Source: Macrocystis pyrifera
Lineage: Eukaryota > Sar > Phaeophyceae > Laminariales > Laminariaceae
Assembly: GCA_031763025.1 (NCBI GenBank)
Contig: JASSKH010000039.1
Coordinates: 2,728,001-2,792,000 of the forward strand
DNA length: 64,000 nucleotides
Direction of reading: 5' to 3'
The notes under the pieces are model-generated. The model saw only the letters and a program-made list of their open reading frames with translations. It ran no database searches and was not told the DNA's origin. Positions within the stretch are counted from its first letter, which is position 1; the number at the start of each line of letters is the position of its first letter. Of the stretch, positions 1-10,565 are shown piece by piece. Position numbers and translations under genes: made by a program.

Positions 1-877
1 CGTGGTAAACTCATATACAAATCCACCCCCACATTCGCTACGAGTAGTGCCAATAAGTCGAAGCACGCGAAGTATACGAAATAGAACTTTATACCATTGG
101 AGGACACCAAAATATAACGATGACTCGTCATGAGCGTGTTGCAGCCAGCGGTAAACCCATCTACGAAACCACCTCCACATTCGTAAAGCACATCCACACT
201 CAATGTAGGGAAGTTGAGATCATCGCCAGAAGCAAAGCACACCATGAATCTAAAGGTGATATCCGCACAGAAACAGCTAGACAAACGTTAGGGTGGAATT
301 TTTAGTTTTTTGGATTCCTAATTTTTCCTTCCCGAGATGCCTTGGGAATTCTATTTTGTTTTATATTGCTATCTTGAAGAGTATTTTTCTGCTCTTTGGG
401 TTTACTTTCAACGATTCGTTGTCTCGGTCTGAAGACATCGAACGTGGGGGGATGTCACGGCGAGCAGGCGTGGACATTTCACCATTTTATTTGTGAGCCC
501 GGAGTTGTAGTACCTCGGAAGGATAGCATAGAAGGGGATCGACTAAACGTGCGTGGGGCTCTGGGGGAGCTGGGTACGTCGATCACTGGAAAGCACAGAC
601 TTGAACCAAAACTGAGAACATGTCCTGAACTTGTGAATCCCTGGCACGAAACGCATGCTCTGAACGCACGGAACACTCGCCCTGAATGCTTGGAAAGTTA
701 TCTGCACACTCGGGAGTCACCCACCAGACCTACCCCTCCGATTTGACACGATCTCCGGGAACCAACACAGGTCATACCGTAGAATGAAATGCATGCTTTA
801 ATTCGATGCCTCACGCAATACTAGCACAATACACAGGTGTACAAAATCGTGATGCGCATAGGGTCGCTTCCCGTAAC
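1..877. other. gene-free stretch with a short local repeat
   Basis: No open frame here looks like a protein. A 34-bp near-repeat occurs at 4-37 and 150-183 (5 mismatches by eye). On the minus strand both copies read as CGAATGTGG-GGTGG, a sequence that could come from the Gly-Gly end of a beta-helix exon, but the frames are not convincing. The remainder shows nothing recognisable. Confidence 0.35.
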
Positions 878-940
878 AGATCGTCGAGGGTAAAACCTCC
901 TACGAGTGGGCTGGAAAGTAAACGTGATGATGAAAAAAAA
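878..940 (+). repeat. 63-bp dispersed repeat, copy 1, A-tailed
   Basis: This 63-bp segment begins AGATCGTCGAGGGTAAAACC and ends in a run of A. It recurs at 1680-1742 with two mismatches, both in the last third. The A-rich end in both copies resembles the 3' end of a retroposed (LINE- or SINE-type) sequence. No target duplication could be assigned, so the retroposon reading is inference. Confidence 0.75.
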
Positions 941-942
941 CA

Positions 943-1679
943 AAAAAAAGTGTCCCTTTTGTTCTGTCACATGCTTTCGTTGAGTTCAATCATTCGGGAG
1001 CGACATTTCTAATATCCAGGCGAACAGGATGATCTTTGCCACGGCCGGAGATCAGATTGGAGAAGTAAGGTCGCGGTGAAGGTATCCGTCCCCGATTCGT
1101 AGCAAGGGGGGCGGTAGATGATGCACACCTACACACATTCCAACGTGCCTGGAGTGGAGACCCCTATATTTGTTTGATTTCACAGGTGGCCACTTGGGTA
1201 CGTTGCGGGACGTGGTGGCGAAACCACAGCCTTGGCACGTTGCGGCGACAGGAAAAACTTATATCGCACCGCTTGCGTAATGTACCAAATGCACCTCGAT
1301 TGTGAGACGTCCTGTCGTCAAGTTTGGATAAAAACGTGTGACGTTGTCGTTAGGTTTGCGGGTGTTCTTGCTACGTTTGTTTTTTTTTTTTTCTCCCAAC
1401 ACGTATGACACATTTTGCGATTAATTGTATACCGTATACGGTAGGTGGTCCGCGAGCCTATCAAGATCAATTTCGTGAGTTCGAGTCTAACCGAGTGCAT
1501 GCTCATAGGGACTTTTTCTTGCATAAAATTGATTAGCGGAAAGCGCGAGAGCGTGAGTTAGCTGTACATTCGATGATAATCGACGAGCAGTGGGAATGCT
1601 GAACCCTATGCGCGATAAAAAATAAAGGCACGTACCGGGGGGGAGAAGGGACGACACCTGTGACCACGGCTTGTTCAGA
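943..1679. other. no gene seen
   Basis: Sequence between the two A-tailed repeats. It includes a T13 run near 1379 and no frame that resembles a known protein. Confidence 0.4.
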
Positions 1680-1742
1680 AGATCGTCGAGGGTAAAACCT
1701 CCTACGAGTGGGCTGGAAAGTAAAAGTGATGATTAAAAAAAA
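1680..1742 (+). repeat. 63-bp dispersed repeat, copy 2, A-tailed
   Basis: Second copy of the segment at 878-940, 802 bp downstream and in the same orientation. The match ends in the A-run, as in copy 1. The sequence before it (TTCAGA) differs from copy 1, which argues against a simple 800-bp tandem duplication and for two separate insertions or a short duplication. Confidence 0.75.
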
Positions 1743-3847
1743 GAACGCCGTTATATGCCATATATTGACGAAATACAACATGGAATATTGAACGAAGGAA
1801 ATATGGGGCTTGTGGAGGAGTACTGAGTCGCGGGCTTGTTTGAGATGAAGGGGTGTGGGAGAGGGGCATGAAGCTGACAATGGGTGCAGTTGATTAAACT
1901 GCGAATTGTCGTCTACGAGGTATCTGTGCAATAAAATCATGTTAGCATCGTACAAGAGGTGAGTGTGTGTGGATCGCGATTTTTGACCAAAACGTTGGGC
2001 AATTTTTCGTTTCATGTAGCACAGAGGTGGGATCCACATAAAAAAGTGAAAATGGTACAAAGCGTTCTTCTTCTCCGAACGTGGTGTGCACCGAAGTTCA
2101 CCTTTTTTGCATAATTTTAATATACGTTTTGGGTGGTTTTTGGGTATAGAGTACGTGTTCGCATATGGTGTCGATTTTGTACAGTGCACAACCACGAGTG
2201 AGACCAGAAACGCTCTACATAAAGGAAAAAAAACAACACATTGTTAATCAAACAACAAGTCGTGAATTGTTGTTGTTGTGGGTGTATGCATTTCCCCGTG
2301 TTGTCTTCTCCAATTTAATTCTTACTTTTTTTCGCGTACATATCATGTTCCCCCGAGTAATTCATTTTTTTAGTTTGTGTTTCGTTTTTCATTTTGAGGT
2401 TTGTTTCTCGGTTCGATTTCGATTCTTGTTTGACTGTGCTGTCAAATACTACCGCCGTAACAAAAAACACGGCCTTTGACCTGGAACGTTTCCCAACCTG
2501 AATACATTGTGACGCGTACATTCGACAATCCGGGGACGTTGCGATCGTTTACGTAAGGCAATGGTCGACCTTGAGATTCGTGGTTCAAGGTGTTTTAGTC
2601 AAGGTCCACCAGCGTACGCTCTCAAGGTACTCCAGTGGCCGCCTGTGGAAACCTACATAGTATCGTAACTGGACTGTGTACCCCTCTCCCCCCCCGTCTT
2701 CCCCGCGTGTGCGTATAATGTACGGTATGCAACAACATATTCGTTTGCTCGGGTTTTCAATTTGTTGGGTGAGTTGGAAAATGTTGGGATTTTCGTGTGT
2801 TTACTGGCTCTTGTTTGGATACCCCCCCCCGCCAGCTGTTGGAAATTACTGTTGTCAGTGTTACGGTATGTATAAAGTACGGCCACGTACGTAAGGAGGA
2901 GCTATAAGACTTTGGCTCTTCTTACCTTGCACGTACCTGCGCATTGTTATTCAAATACTGTAATGGGTATTTTAGTAGTTGGTTCAAAAGGAAGACATAG
3001 CTTTGGTAAGCTATACCGTCAAGAGAGTCGGATAGTAGCGTAATGAATTGGAGGAGTATGGTATTGTGGATTTGATCGGGGTTTTATAATTCTAAGGGTC
3101 ATGTGTGAACAGTCAGGAGGCGATGGTACGTCTATAGTAGGTTTTGAACGAATTACCGTTTGAGTATCTCGGACAGAGGTCCGCAGTTACGGCGGTTGAT
3201 TGTTGGGGAGTTTTTTGAAGCTGACGCCAGCACAGTTGTACCGTTTCAGTTTTAGAAATTTGCATTGATTTTGAGTATTTGGATTTTGGATACTTGTTTG
3301 CTGTTCTCTAAGCAAGGCGGCAGTTGTTTTATGGCCCTGGAATTTCTGTGCTTGAATTGATGGCACTACTACTTCTAGTGCCAAGACAACAACACCCATA
3401 TGTTGGGTCATTGTAGAATTACAGTAGTGTGGCATTAAAACTACGATCATGAAAGTGTGCCGCGAATGGGGAGACTGTACGACATATCAGTTACTCACAG
3501 TTGCGCAAATGTCTGATGCATTCTGGTTGCGCTGATTGTGTGATGTGCATAGCGGCCAATCGACCGAAGGAAATATGCGGTGGCTTTTATGTTCCCCGAA
3601 TGGGTTGCAATATATATATATATACAAGGCTTTCCTTCGGAGTGGGTATTCCGTCGTTTCTTGTACATATAACTGCAATTAATTGGGGCAATTGCCCAAA
3701 TCCAACCAAACTAAATCTATTTGTGTGAGAAACGGTGAAGGATGTAATAATCGCCTTTATTTATGAATGTAATGTGAAACGTAAGATCGGGTGACGCAAG
3801 AGTAAGAATGACATTCGTCTAATAATAAGAATAAACATCTTTCATCA
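1743..3847. other. no gene seen
   Basis: Longest open frames here (for example 1533-2195 on the minus strand) have biased, protein-unlike composition. There is a C-run near 2821 and an (AT)n tract at about 3611-3625. Nothing else stands out. Confidence 0.4.
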
Positions 3848-4400
3848 GTGTGGGGAGAGAGTGGAGTAGTGCTTGGCATGTGGATGATATACAACATACA
3901 GGCTGTTGTTTAAAGAAAGGTTTGGGACAGAAGAGAAAGCAGCAGTGCCGGCAACGACAACGGTTATGGAAATGTTGTATAGTTGCTGGGCGGCCGCGAT
4001 TTCGATGTAGCCAGCATAGGAGTTTGGATGAGACATGATGTGTAAATAGTCTTCCAGGCTGCTGTAGTAACGAGGCGTGAGGCCCAGAATGTGGATCTGT
4101 TCGCTGTTGAACCCGTTGGATATGCGTAGGAAGAAATACTCGTGATTTTGGGAAATGTGGGAAACAATTTGTTTCCTTTCGTTCGTCCTGGATGGCGACA
4201 ATCTGCTTGGCGTACTGCTTCGGAATTCCGCGAAGCCCTGGAGCAGGCGAAATGGAAGGGAGTCTTTTTGCGCTTGATGACGTCTCCGTCTTTGATGGTG
4301 GAGTCCGTCAGGCGGCAGTTGTAGCACTTGCCACGGACCTGGTCGAAGTAAACATAGGGTGCGCGGGGCGGGAGTTGCGTGCAGGGAATGGCGGGGGAGG
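3845..4400 (-). pseudogene. decayed OTU-like cysteine protease fragment with zinc-finger-like segment
   Basis: Three minus-strand frames each carry protein-like sequence. From about 4356 down to 4225 one frame has GKCYNCRLTDSTIKDGDV followed by FHFAC, a CxxC...HxxC zinc-binding pattern. A second frame (about 4231-4170) reads IPKQYAKQIVAIQDERKE. A third (about 4176-3848) reads RKQIVSHISQNHEYFF, then SLEDYLHIMSHP, YAGYIEIAAAQQLYNISITV and finally LYVVYHPHAKHYST before a stop. That last part follows the C-terminal half of the OTU deubiquitinase fold: helix, E-Y-L-x-x-M, G-x-I-E-x-x-A, and the catalytic His followed by Tyr. The N-terminal D-G-x-C-L-F motif with the nucleophilic Cys is not found. 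The frame changes suggest a broken gene, although short introns cannot be excluded. It may form one transcription unit with the zinc-finger exon at 6.2-6.6 kb. Confidence 0.5.
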
Positions 4401-4420
4401 GGGAAGGGGGGGGGGGGGGG
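4392..4420 (+). repeat. G-rich tract with G15 run
   Basis: Four G-runs occur in 29 bases, ending in fifteen consecutive G at 4406-4420. Such a run is prone to length error in sequencing and to quadruplex formation. It separates the OTU-like fragment from the CAG-rich array. Confidence 0.8.
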
Positions 4421-4483
4421 CAGAGTTCATTATTTGTACTGCTCTACAGCGGCACAACAGCAGTACGTAATCGCTTGCTATAC

Positions 4484-5872
4484 GACGGCAGCAGCAGCAG
4501 CAGAAGCAGCAAGTACGCAATTTTTCATTGATGATACAGAAATATGTACACACACAAGTGTAGTACAGTACACACACAAATCACGTCCAGCATGATGTAG
4601 GCAACAACGCAGCAGCACCACAAAAAAATCATTGACGATACATGTAGGCACGCACAAGTTAAGTGTAATAGACACACAAATCATGTCCAGCATGATGTAC
4701 GGCAACAACGCAGCAGCGCCACAAAACGACCAGGAAACACAATTATCCGAATACATACAAAAATTCAGTGAATATTGTGGCAGCACTAAAAGCAGAGCAG
4801 CAGCAGCAGCAGCAGCAGAAGCAGCAACGGATCGCCACAGCATTGGCAGCAGCAGCATAGCAACGATATGAAAAGAAGGGAGAAAAACAGTATGTACCCC
4901 GAGGCCGTCCGAAAAGTATTTTTGGTACCTCACTATAGACCCACCTCCGCATGCTGTACGGCAACAACGCAGCAGCAGCATAGCAACAATACGAAATACG
5001 AGACAAAGTAGTACGTACGCAAAATGCAGCAGCAAAACACCCGAAATATTTTTTTTACGTATCAAAAAAACCATTTGGGTACAAAATGGCCAATAAAAAC
5101 AATAATCCGCGTTGGCAGCAGCAGCATAGCAACGACATGAAAATAAGGAAGAAAAAAAGTATGTACCCTGGTATGCCGCAATCGCGAAACCTACGGAATT
5201 TCATTGACGATACCGAAATATGTACACACACAAGTGCAGCATGATGTACGGCAACAACGCAGCTGCACCACAGCAGCAGCATAGCAACGAAATGAAAATA
5301 ACCAAGCCAAAAACGAGAAAAAGCAGTATACGTACGCAAAATGCAGGAGCAAAACGACAAAAATATTTTTTTACGCATCAAAAGAACCATTTGGGTACAA
5401 AAACGACCAAGAAAAACAGTAATCCGAGTACATACGAACATTCAGTGGATATTGCGGCAGCATTAGCAGCAGCAGCAGCACAAGCAGGTACAGCATTAGC
5501 AGCAGCAGAAGCTGCAACGAATCGCCGCAGCGTTGGCGGCAGCAGCAGCATAGCAACGATATGAAAATAAGGAAGAAAAAAAGCATGTACCCTGGGATGC
5601 TGCCATCGCAAAACCTACGGAATTGACGATCCGAAAATATGTACGCTTCCAGCATGATGCACGGCAACAACGCAGCAGCACTACATACAGCAGCAGCAAG
5701 TGCACAGGAGCAGCAGGTGCACAGCACGGCAACAACGCAGAAGCACTACAGCAGCAGCGAGTGCACAGGAGAAGCAGGTGCACAGCAGCAGCAGCACTCA
5801 TGGCGTGGCGCTGACAGCAGCAGCAGCAGCAGCAGCGGCAGCCGCAGCGGCAGCCGAAAACGAGCAAAATGA
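4484..5872 (+). repeat. CAG-rich minisatellite with higher-order units
   Basis: A complex tandem array. Anchor sequence CATGATGTACGGCAACAACG or close variants recur near 4590, 4690, 4950, 5239 and 5653. Blocks following GGCAGCAGCAGCATAGCAAC recur near 4843, 5112 and 5540, with nearly identical 100-150 bp downstream in the last two, so the larger unit is about 420 bp. Between the blocks lie (CAG)n and (GCA)n tracts, and 5690-5870 is a shorter GTGCACAGGAG-based array. Long open frames on both strands are polyA/polyQ/polyS artefacts of the triplets. If the flanking minus-strand fragments belong to one gene, the array sits in its intron. Confidence 0.8.
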
Positions 5873-6208
5873 GTACGTAGGGTCACCATAACATGTACAC
5901 ACAGAAATCGTGTGCATGCACCGAAAAAGCACCACAGTAGCAGCAGCACTCACGTCGTTCGGTGCAGCGGTGACGGCGACAGCTGAATCCTCCGTTCCTT
6001 CGTTCACGTCCCGCAAACAGTTGTGCATGTGCGCGTTCGCGTGCACTATGCGTAAGAGGAGCCGACGCAACGCACGAAGGGGAAAGAACGAGCATGGATG
6101 AGTAAAAAAAATTATAAACGCTTTGACGTAGATTTGTATGCAAAAAGGCAATTGAAAACCCCCAAAAAACGTACTGGCAACATACAGCATGCACAATAGA
6201 CGTAAGAC

Positions 6209-6600
6209 ACTCACCACCGTCAGCAGTCTCGAGGGAGTACGAGACAGTCCCTTCCTTGATCGGGCGAGCACAGAACTCGCAGTCGGTTGCCCTGTCAGGA
6301 TGATCCCGCCACCAGCGCACGTGAGATCCTTGCAGGTGGCGAAGGCCACGTTTTTGCCACCAGGCGCGGAGTTCTTGACCAAGTGCTGGTCCGTGCACTG
6401 GTCGCAAACAACAGCCGGCACCAGGTCGGTCTTTGTCGTTGCCGCTCTCTTGCCAGAGGGCGAGGGCGAGGACCACGCGCCTCTCGACGAGGGGGAGGTG
6501 AGCTTAGGGGGCGTGGAGAAGGGAGAGGCGGGGGTTGCAGCACCAGCAGGTTCGCCACCGACAGCAGCAGCTTGGCCGCCGACAGCTGCACCTATCTATG
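6209..6600 (-). pseudogene. zinc-finger-like exon fragment (CDQC / CEFC)
   Basis: Minus-strand sequence encodes VVCDQCTDQHLVKNSAPGG with a later TCKDLTC in one frame. In the next frame it encodes DCEFCARPIKEGTVSYSLE, ending at an ADGG followed by a GTGAGT consensus splice donor at 6214-6209. The C-x2-C-x3-I-x-x-G spacing resembles the start of PARP-type zinc fingers, but the matching H-x2-C is not in this exon. One frameshift separates the two halves. Upstream (6450-6590) is a Pro/Ser/Ala-rich lead. The exon lies on the same strand as the CYNC/OTU-like fragment 1.8 kb downstream, so both may be parts of one decayed gene. The 291-codon plus-strand frame through here is a shadow. Confidence 0.4.
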
Positions 6601-7580
6601 CCGTTCGTCGAAGGCGAGACGCATCTTTTAGGCGCCGTGCGAAGAGCTGTCTATTGGTTGGCTGTTTGGCTGTTCGGCTGTTTCAAAGAAGAAGGGCTGC
6701 TTGCGAAGAGCTGTCTATCAGTCGGTCTGTCTGCCAAGAGCTAGCAAGTGACAACGACCTCAAAAATCGTAATTATAGTTGTATTTATATATATATTTGG
6801 ATGATTCTCCAGGGTCGTTGGGAAAAAAGATACGCGGTACCTCAACCAACAACTTTAAGCGATACGACACAAAACTATCTACTAGTTTACTTCCGCGCCT
6901 CATGGCAAGGTCGAGCCGTGCATCACCCGGCGCACGAGTTCTTCCCTTACATTGGTCACGACGTGAGTAGCGCTTTGTTTTTTGCCATGGCTTCTTTGCC
7001 GGATAATGATGGAGATTCCCCTAAAGGAGTGAACTCGCGACGTCTTGGACCTTTCAAGCGGTGAATCGTGGCTGTCATGTAGGAGGACGGGAGATTACTC
7101 GTCGGAAATCGCAAGTTTCTTTCTTTCGACCCTCGGGCAAATGCCTTGGTCTTGGTGAGAATCGCACCGCACATAAAAAATATCGAAACTTGTTCGGAGG
7201 CGAGGTTCGCTCGTTGGGTATGTCCTTGAACGTAGATAGCACGTTGCCAGCCCGAGTCCGCAAAACTGCCAGCCAGGAGTCGAAAAGCCATGAAGCCAAA
7301 CAGTTGAATCCTTGTACCTATCTTACCATGATCAACAGCAAAATGAAAATTTGTCGGAAATCGCGATTGCTAGACAGTTCGTATGCAAACGTTGCTAATA
7401 TTCAGGTTCCCTGTGTTCTGTTGCATTGAGGTATTCCGCTGGCGACCTGACACCAAGGCATCGCCATAGACATTCATACTATTGTTAGAATGTTGAGCTA
7501 TCTCGCCGTTGGCGTGTGTCGCGAGAGGCGGATTCGGGGTCTATCCATACCACGTAGACGAAATGATACAATTCACAGGA
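6600..7580. other. no gene seen; weak duplicate of 19.9-20.35 kb
   Basis: Segments at about 7130-7240 and 7430-7520 resemble 19890-20000 and 20262-20350 in the same order and orientation. An example is the shared pattern GACCTG-C-CCAA-GCATCG-CATAG. The similarity is old and no intact frame persists. Confidence 0.35.
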
Positions 7581-7795
7581 ATCACCTGCTGTGCTCCAAT
7601 TTCGTGCATTCAACTTTGACAGACGCTCTTCTTGTGCAAGCTCCTGAGGTACTACGGCACTGTTGATACATACTGTAGCATCTGTACACCACCATATCTA
7701 GCCCCGACAGCGCTACCACAACGGCGGCGATACATATGATGTATCGCATCGTTAAACACATTGCACATACCAAAGCTGATATAATAAACTATACG

Positions 7796-8997
7796 AGCTG
7801 GATTGGCCCAGAGACTCACGTTCAATCTTTTAGTCACAACAACTATGCAATGTCGAGGAGTCGGGAAGAAAGCGGCATAACGGTGTAATCAGCCAATCAC
7901 AGCGCCTTTGCACTCTCTGATGTTGTCTTTGACACTTGTCTGAATTCAACTTAACCCGTCGCGTTTCATGTATAGGTTTTAGACTGCAGAAAATATTTGA
8001 AACCGTATATTTTTGCAGTTGAATGACAGTTTTGTTTTTCGAAAACACAGCAAAAGCAGCAACACATGAGCAGCAGACACACAGAGACACACATGATCCC
8101 AGCTCGCACACACGATGGCGACAGCATGGCTTCCAGCCGCCCTCTCACAGCTACCTGGTACACACCAGTGGCAGGAGACGTCAATCCTCGACTCACCGCA
8201 ACATTCTAGATACGAAACCTGATTTCCTTGCCCAGCAATAACCTGGGCCTGCCGGCCAGCTGGGGGGACACAGGGGTAAAGTTTGGTGTTCCCTACGGTT
8301 CAGTATGTAGTGCATGCAGAGAATACGTTGTTGAGTACGTGGTGTTTGTATATCTTGACATTTGAACGTGTGACGCAGCTGTGCACAACGCAGAATATTA
8401 TTTTGATAACAATAAATACCGTCTGTAAGGCCCAACTTTATCCATACCGGGCGTCACAGAAGTGACAGACTATGGTACTACTACCGTAGTACTGCTGTAC
8501 CGTATAACCAAACAACACGTTATGAGAGAGCTCTACGTAAACTATATATTTCTAGTGCCACCCTTGTCGGTATTGTCGTTGCTCTTGGCGGGGAGACGTC
8601 AAGGCTTTAGCTACGTAGGGGGGTGGTATCCTACACTGTGGGGGTGGCATACTACGTCACCCACAATCCTGACGTCAAAATGAAATACAGGAATATCCAC
8701 GCGGTTTTTACTTTTATTAATCTGAATTTTAGACACGTTTTGATTGGTGGGTAGTACAAATGTAATTGCGACTGCCCCTTATATTTTTTTTCACAAGTTA
8801 GGCCGATATTCTGTCGCAAAACAAAATTTCCCATAATGAAGAATATCGGCCTAACTTGTGAAAAAAAACTAGGTGCAGGCGCGATTACCTTTGTACTACC
8901 ACTGAAAATCACGAGTCAAAATTTCATATCAAAATTCGCAAAAACCGCGTCGATATTCTCATCCAACCTTGTTTTCATCCTCTGGGCCAATCCAGCT
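7796..8997. mobile_element. 1.2-kb terminal-inverted-repeat insertion
   Basis: The 18-bp sequence AGCTGGATTGGCCCAGAG at 7796-7813 is repeated exactly in inverted orientation at 8980-8997. Copies B and C of the surrounding unit lack everything between these ends: sequence before the left TIR matches B near 17205-17215, and sequence after the right TIR matches B from about 17216. This marks the interval as an insertion. No transposase is visible, so it would be non-autonomous. A long palindrome occupies its right end. Target duplication is unclear; ACGAG and ATGAG near the junctions are possible remnants. Confidence 0.65.
8691..8958. repeat. 268-bp imperfect palindrome
   Basis: The left arm starts GAATATCCACGCGGTTTTTA and the right arm ends in its near complement, AAAACCGCGTCGATATTC. 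The inner part TTTTCACAAGTTAGGCCGAT is repeated inverted exactly across a loop of roughly 35 bp near 8825. The arms are about 120 bp each. The element lies inside the 1.2-kb TIR insertion and may be a MITE nested there or that element's own subterminal structure. Confidence 0.8.
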
Positions 8998-9898
8998 GGG
9001 ACAATGAGACGCAGGTTCCGCTCAAATTTCGTGTTGATAATGGCCTAGTGTTACGTATTTGCTTGTTTCCGTTTGCTGGACTTAATCAGGTGTGTTTCGT
9101 AAAAAAAGGCGGAACAAACCCGAGAGGATGGACATTGTCTACGCGAAGGTCTTCCACAGTGCTTAGGCCAATCGGGTTGAAAAATACCCAGTGTTCTGCA
9201 TGTGTGAGTTATTTGTTTGTTTACCTTTGCTGGACGTTACCAAGTAGCTTTCGTAAAAAAGGCGGACCAGACACGAGAGGGAGGTAAGCTTCAATGGGAA
9301 GGTCTTCCAAAGTGGTCAGGAGCACCTAAAACCCGATTTCGTTGACAACCAGGACGATTTTGACCCCTTGCTTGTTATTCGAGCTATTACGTCTAAGTAG
9401 TGGTGAATGATGAGGGAAAGGCTGTTCGCCCATCAGCTGCACTGTGCGGACGTTTGATGTTTAGTTGGTTTTGACAACAAAAATATCAAACACTATGATA
9501 TAATAACTTTACCAAACACCGTAGCCAAGGGCTTGGATAAACATAAAGTGAAATACGCATGCTGTAGAAGAACCATGTGGGATATTTTTTAACTGATATA
9601 TGCACGTTCTGCGCGAGCCGTCTTTTCTCCATTAAGATCAGGCGATGGGATATTTGTTCTGCTAGAAATAAGTTTTGAGCAGGGCCGCCATAAAATGTCA
9701 CAATATGTTTCCGAACTGTGTGTCATTGACCGTGCTACAACTAGTGGAAGACCCTTACGCGCCACCCACATCTAACGACTGCCAGGAGTATGCTATTGTT
9801 CTTTTCCGCGTTACACTATCGCCGCGAACAATCCTGGATGGATTTCAAGAGATCAGAGTGTACTCACTAAGTGAAGCAAGCGTCAGATCACCCACCAC

Positions 9899-10009
9899 CT
9901 ATTACGGGGGTCCATAGTTAATGGGACCAAATTTTGTTCGTAAAAATAGGTAAACATGTAGTTTTTTATGTATACCACAGGTCCTATTAACTATGGGCCC
10001 CCGTAATAG
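9899..10009. mobile_element. 111-bp palindromic MITE, copy M1
   Basis: Begins CTATTACGGGGGTCCATAGT and ends in its inverted complement, so almost the whole element folds into one hairpin. Other members are at 39564-39674, 40397-40507 and 53488-53600. The TA just inside the first C and before the last G could be a TA target duplication around a 105-bp TTAC...GTAA core. Copies B (around 17940) and C (around 36530) of the host unit lack it. Confidence 0.85.
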
Positions 10010-10484
10010 CAAAAATTAGTGTTGGCCACGTCAAAAGCCGACAGCACACAATTTACAGTTTCGAATCGCGTTGCATTGCACACAACTACCAGTGCACATT
10101 CTGCAAGTGTTTCGTTATGGAACTGACAATGAGTGAAACGCCCTGCCAGCAGAAACAAATCAGGACCAATACCCCGAAGCGCCGTACAGTCCGATCATGA
10201 ACTCGTGGGTGCCGGTTGTGTGGGGATGGCTGTCGTACATGACAGACGCGTTCTATCGTCATCCGTTCATATTCAACAGAGGTTTATTATCCGTATACAT
10301 CACTTCTCGTACCAATACTGACTCCGTGATGAGACTAAACGCAACGGAAGCGAATCAGGTGCCGCCAAGCGTTGGTTACGTATTATTGCATATGGCTACG
10401 ACGTTGCTTTCACGCAAGAAAATACTATTGCCGTTGTAACATCAACGTCATTTCACGTGAAACACGACAGGTGTCTTTTCTCAC

Positions 10485-10565
10485 CTCCACTTCTCTTTGC
10501 TGAGTTGTTTTTGAAGATGACGTTACCGTCGATGCCGACCTCCGCTCCTACAACGTAAATACCAC
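10485..10565 (-). pseudogene. beta-helix (Pmp-type) exon, copy A
   Basis: An 81-bp open exon. The minus strand has acceptor CTTCAG before it and donor GTGAGA after it, both in phase 1. It encodes GGIYVVGAEVGIDG then NVIFKNNSAKRSGG. The GG[AI] and FxxN[ST] pattern is that of polymorphic-membrane-protein/right-handed beta-helix coils. The adjoining upstream frame (LSLTLSDKEASRRFEPG) has weak counterparts in copy C. It may be a real exon of a large gene or a relic in a decayed duplicate, and no complete gene could be assembled. Confidence 0.5.

Noticed and set aside
1533-2195. 220-codon minus-strand frame
   Set aside because: Rich in His/Phe/Ser without domain structure and not supported by any repeat comparison; treated as chance.
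6189-7064. 291-codon plus-strand frame
   Set aside because: It lies opposite the CDQC/CEFC minus-strand exon, has unlike amino-acid composition and no motif; most likely a shadow plus chance extension.
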